Both the position numbers and the translations under genes were made by a program. Below are positions 14,237 through 16,807 of a stretch of 16,807 nt of DNA, piece after piece. Source of the stretch: Sulfuritalea sp. (lineage in GTDB: Bacteria > Pseudomonadota > Gammaproteobacteria > Burkholderiales > Rhodocyclaceae). The notes beneath the pieces were generated by a model. The model was not told the DNA's origin and did not search any database. It saw only the letters and a program-made list of their open reading frames with translations. The DNA lies in contig JAIPCS010000056.1 of the NCBI GenBank assembly GCA_021738105.1, forward strand, positions 1 to 16,807, written 5' to 3'. Position 1 is the first letter of the stretch; every line of letters starts with the position of its first letter.

Positions 14237-14270
14237 AAAAAAAAGCGCCCGACTTGCGAGGGGCGCTTTT
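14237..14270 (-). terminator. Rho-independent terminator of acs
   Basis: A perfect 10-bp inverted repeat (AAAAGCGCCC at 14241-14250, GGGCGCTTTT at 14261-14270) encloses a 10-nt loop. Read on the minus strand, the GC-rich part of the stem is followed by eight T residues. It lies 16 nt past the acs stop codon. It separates acs from the downstream sensor cluster, so that cluster probably has its own promoter between 14092 and 14236. On the plus strand only four T residues follow, so termination in that direction would be weaker. Confidence 0.93.
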
Positions 14271-14285
14271 CGATCCAGAAAAAAC

Positions 14286-16268
14286 CTAGGCGTTCTGCTT
14301 CAGTTGATCAAGAATTCCCGGATTCTCAAGTGTTGAGACGTCCTGGGTGATTTCCTCGTTCTTGGCCAGACTACGCAGCAGACGCCGCATGATCTTGCCC
14401 GACCGCGTCTTTGGCAGGTTCTCGCCAAAACGGATGTCCTTGGGCTTGGCGATCGGACCGATTTCCTTGCCGACCCAAGCACGCAGTTCAGCGGCAATTT
14501 TCTTTGCCTCTTCCGCGCTGGGACGCGACTGCTTGAGCACCACAAAGGCACAGATCGCCTCACCGGTCAGATCGTCCGGCCGTCCCACCACCGCCGCTTC
14601 CGCCACCATCGGGTTGGACACCAGCGCCGACTCGATTTCCATGGTGCCCATGCGGTGCCCGGAAACATTCAGCACGTCGTCGATACGGCCCATGATGGTG
14701 AAGTAGCCGGTCTTGGCATCGCGCATGGCGCCGTCACCCGCCAGATACACATTGCCGCCAAAATCTTCAGGGAAGTAGGATTTCTTGTAGCGATCCGGAT
14801 CGCCGTAGATGGTGCGGATCATCGCCGGCCAGGGCTTCTTGACGACGAGGAAACCGCCCTTGCCCCATTCGACGTCATTGCCGGTTTCGTCGACGATGGC
14901 CGCCATGATTCCGGGAAACGGCAGGGTGCAGGAGCCCGGCACCAACGGCGTTGCGCCCGGCAACGGGGTGATCATGTGGCCACCCGTCTCGGTTTGCCAG
15001 AACGTATCCACGATCGGGCAATGTCCGCCGCCGACATTGTTGTAGTACCACATCCAGGCTTCCGGATTGATCGGCTCGCCAACCGAACCGAGGATGCGCA
15101 AGGAACTGAGATCGTAATTCTTCGGATGCGTAGCCGGCGTATTTTCACCGGTCTTGATCAGCGAGCGAATGGCCGTCGGCGCGGTATAGAAAACATTCAC
15201 CTTGTGGTTCTGAATGGTTTTCCAGAACCGCCCGGCGTCCGGATAGGTCGGCACGCCTTCGAACACGACCTCGGTGGCACCGCAAGCCAGCGGGCCGTAG
15301 GTAATGTAAGTATGGCCGGTGACCCAGCCGATGTCGGCGGTGCACCAGAAAACATCTTCCGGCTTGATGTCGAAGGTCCACTTCATGGTCAAAATTGCAT
15401 GCAGCAAATAACCACCGGAACTATGCTGCACGCCCTTGGGCTTGCCTGTGGAACCCGAGGTATAGAGCAGGAACAGCGGATGCTCAGCCTCGACCCACTC
15501 CGGCTCGCAGACGTCGGATTGGCCGGCGGTCACGTCTTCCCACCAGACGTCGCGACCTTCGACCATGTTGCAGGGACCGCCAGTGCGCTTGAAGACGATG
15601 ACGGACTTGATCGACTCGCAGCCGCCCATGGCAATTCCGTCATCGACTGCGGGCTTCAGCGGAATATTCTTGCCGCCTCGACACTGCTCGTCCGAAGTAA
15701 TGACCGCGACGGCACCCGCGTCCTGAATGCGCTCCTGCACACTCTTGGCCGAGAAGCCGCCGAACACCACCGAATGAATCGCACCGATGCGGGCACACGC
15801 CTGCATGGCGACCACACCTTCGACCGACATCGGCATGTAGATCAGGACCCGGTCACCCTTCTTGATGCCTTGCGCGCGCAGCGCATTGGCAAAGCGGGAC
15901 ACGTGGGACAGCAGTTCCTTGTAAGTCACCTTGGTGACCTGGCCACCATCGGCTTCAAAAATGATTGCGACCTTGTCGCCGAGGCCTGCCTCAATGTTCC
16001 GATCGAGGCAGTTGTACGACACATTCAGCTTGCCATCGGCAAACCATTTGTAAAAAGGAGCATTTGATTCGTCGAGCGACTGTGTAAATGGCTCTTTCCA
16101 GCTCACATGTTCAAGCGCCAGGCGACCCCAGTAGCCGGCATAGTCCTGGTCGGCTTCCTTGCACAAGGCCTCGTAGGCCGCCATTCCGGATATCGTGGCT
16201 TTCTTGACGACTTCATCAGATGGGGGAAATACACGGGTTTCCGTGACATTTGATTCAATGCTGGACAT
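14286..16268 (-). CDS. acs: Acetyl-CoA synthetase (AMP-forming)
   Basis: The 660-aa product is full length for Acs (about 650 aa). It activates acetate with ATP and CoA, giving acetyl-CoA, AMP and pyrophosphate, through an acetyl-adenylate. The N-terminal Acs domain is followed by the AMP-binding core: phosphate-binding loop [11 protein letters not shown] (269-279), motif DTFWQTETG (421-429) with W424 in the position of the acetate-selecting Trp of Salmonella Acs, and the hinge region around GDGA (511-514) and GRIDD (527-531). The C-terminal motif [11 protein letters not shown] holds K625, the catalytic lysine that is acetylated and deacetylated in well-studied homologues. GGAGAGG (16274-16280) lies 5 nt before ATG 16268. 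The gene is divergent from a UPF0114 gene, and the SLC5-type two-component genes downstream are plausible regulators. Confidence 0.98.
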   Translation of the reverse strand: MSSIESNVTETRVFPPSDEVVKKATISGMAAYEALCKEADQDYAGYWGRLALEHVSWKEPFTQSLDESNAPFYKWFADGKLNVSYNCLDRNIEAGLGDKVAIIFEADGGQVTKVTYKELLSHVSRFANALRAQGIKKGDRVLIYMPMSVEGVVAMQACARIGAIHSVVFGGFSAKSVQERIQDAGAVAVITSDEQCRGGKNIPLKPAVDDGIAMGGCESIKSVIVFKRTGGPCNMVEGRDVWWEDVTAGQSDVCEPEWVEAEHPLFLLYTSGSTGKPKGVQHSSGGYLLHAILTMKWTFDIKPEDVFWCTADIGWVTGHTYITYGPLACGATEVVFEGVPTYPDAGRFWKTIQNHKVNVFYTAPTAIRSLIKTGENTPATHPKNYDLSSLRILGSVGEPINPEAWMWYYNNVGGGHCPIVDTFWQTETGGHMITPLPGATPLVPGSCTLPFPGIMAAIVDETGNDVEWGKGGFLVVKKPWPAMIRTIYGDPDRYKKSYFPEDFGGNVYLAGDGAMRDAKTGYFTIMGRIDDVLNVSGHRMGTMEIESALVSNPMVAEAAVVGRPDDLTGEAICAFVVLKQSRPSAEEAKKIAAELRAWVGKEIGPIAKPKDIRFGENLPKTRSGKIMRRLLRSLAKNEEITQDVSTLENPGILDQLKQNA

Positions 16269-16292
16269 TGATACCTCTCCTCTCGCTTGAGA

Positions 16293-16307
16293 CCGGACAG
16301 GGTCCGG
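16293..16307 (-). other. Short GC-rich hairpin in the acs leader
   Basis: The sequence CCGGAC-CCT-GTCCGG on the minus strand forms a perfect 6-bp stem with a 3-nt loop, 12 nt upstream of the acs ribosome binding site. It may influence translation initiation or mRNA stability. No known riboswitch or thermometer is recognised. Confidence 0.35.
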
Positions 16308-16310
16308 ATG

Positions 16311-16352
16311 AAAAAACTCCCGCCACTCAGGCCAAAAGCTTCGGTCGGGCGG
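16311..16352 (-). terminator. Terminator-like structure upstream of acs (possible attenuator)
   Basis: On the minus strand an outer stem pairs CCGCC (16348-16352) with GGCGG (16320-16324), enclosing an inner near-palindrome CCGAAGCTTTTGG (16332-16344). Six T residues (16311-16316) follow two bases after the stem region. The form resembles an intrinsic terminator lying about 45-85 nt before the acs start, so it could attenuate acs transcription. The outer stem is only 5 bp, and the leader shows no evident alternative antiterminator. Confidence 0.3.
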
Positions 16353-16543
16353 ATGACGAATCTATTTGCTTTTTGGAAGAATTTGCTGCTGCCGCCAGAG
16401 TCTTTCGACAGGCAATGTAACGGATACTAAGCGCTTTCAGATTTAACCGAAAGAGGCTTACATGCTACTTACGCATCAGTGAAACACTCCTATCGGGCAC
16501 CTGCGGTAATATTGCTGCCCCGCAACACTTTCAGCGACCGGCC

Positions 16544-16807
16544 ATGAACAAAATCGTCAGACTCATGGAGTTTTTCATATTCGGCAGCCGTTGGCTGCAG
16601 GCTCCGCTCTATCTCGGATTGATTGTCGCCCAGGCCGTCTATGTCTATCAGTTCATGCATGAACTGGCGCATCTCGTAAGCAAGGCCGGCAGCCTGACCG
16701 AATCGGAAGTAATGCTCATCGTGCTGGGCCTGATCGACGTGGTGATGATCGCCAACCTGCTGATCATGGTCATCATCGGCGGCTACGAGACCTTCGTCTC
16801 GCGCCTT
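16544..16807 (+). CDS. UPF0114 (YqhA) family membrane protein, N-terminal part (runs off the right edge)
   Basis: An 88-codon open frame runs from ATG 16544 to the window edge. The visible part has the family pattern: an early [12 protein letters not shown] segment (about residues 15-26) that starts helix 1, then ELAHLV, and a second helix with [25 protein letters not shown], matching the conserved L-x2-D-x8-L-x-M-V-x2-x-G-Y-E core of YqhA-like proteins (E. coli YqhA is 164 aa, so about half is present). The function of the family is not established. A second ATG at 16565 would give a start closer to the E. coli length; neither has a strong ribosome binding site. It is transcribed divergently from acs. 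Confidence 0.85.
   Translation, partial: MNKIVRLMEFFIFGSRWLQAPLYLGLIVAQAVYVYQFMHELAHLVSKAGSLTESEVMLIVLGLIDVVMIANLLIMVIIGGYETFVSRL

Larger units (their letters stand above)
16269..16543. promoter_or_regulatory. Divergent intergenic region between acs and the UPF0114 gene
   Basis: These 275 nt must hold the promoters of acs (minus strand) and the UPF0114 gene (plus strand). I cannot assign a convincing -35/-10 pair or a sigma-54 site on either strand. Near 16435-16454 an imperfect dyad (CTTTC ... GAAAG) encloses an AT-rich centre and could be an operator. The acs-proximal third is highly structured. Confidence 0.5.

Noticed and set aside
14655..16067. 470-codon open frame on the plus strand, opposite acs
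   Set aside because: It lies fully antisense to a textbook Acs, has no ribosome binding site or recognisable domain, and such frames are common opposite GC-rich genes.

Overview
The window looks like a chromosomal segment of a Gram-negative proteobacterium. GC content is moderately high, almost every gene lies on the minus strand, and spacers are short. The gene set (RmuC, an AddB-like nuclease, Hsp15-type S4 protein, PhaJ/MaoC hydratase, AsmA-like protein, SLC5-type sensor kinase beside acs) suggests a betaproteobacterium, perhaps Rhodocyclales or Nitrosomonadales. That placement is inferred from protein character, not from a marker gene. I see no rRNA, tRNA, CRISPR array, insertion sequence or prophage. 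No stretch over 300 bases lacks a gene; the longest is 275 nt (16269-16543).

Layout, read right to left because transcription mostly runs that way. A UPF0114/YqhA-like membrane protein begins on the plus strand at 16544 and leaves the window. Divergent from it is acs (acetyl-CoA synthetase), with a structured leader and a clear Rho-independent terminator at 14237-14270. Next is a signalling cluster: a 66-aa two-helix membrane protein (compare CbrX), a hairpin and a possible 20-codon leader ORF, a 917-aa CrbS/CbrA-like SLC5-STAC-histidine kinase, a stand-alone receiver (CheY-like) protein, and, overlapping it by ATGA, a 749-aa membrane protein joining a PAS-like and degenerate kinase region to a complete DnaQ-type DEDDh 3'-5' exonuclease. 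In Vibrio and Pseudomonas, SLC5-type kinases control acs and carbon use, so acetate or carbon sensing is a reasonable guess here. The exonuclease output is unexplained and is the most interesting item in the window.

Further left are a divergent FeoB-like GTPase-permease without FeoA, a stand-alone CZB (zinc-binding) protein, and a 640-aa protein with a long Ala/Glu/Arg coiled coil, one membrane helix and an AsmA-like periplasmic region. Then come MaoC/PhaJ hydratase, a nitroreductase and an S4 RNA-binding protein in one close-packed run, followed by rmuC, a 29-aa hydrophobic small ORF with a strong ribosome binding site, and the N-terminal part of an AddB-like DNA repair nuclease that leaves the left edge. 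RmuC plus the AddB-like protein make the left end a DNA maintenance region.

Several starts were moved inward from the longest reading frame because a good Shine-Dalgarno sequence sits before an internal ATG: the nitroreductase, CZB protein, feoB, the receiver protein and the exonuclease fusion.
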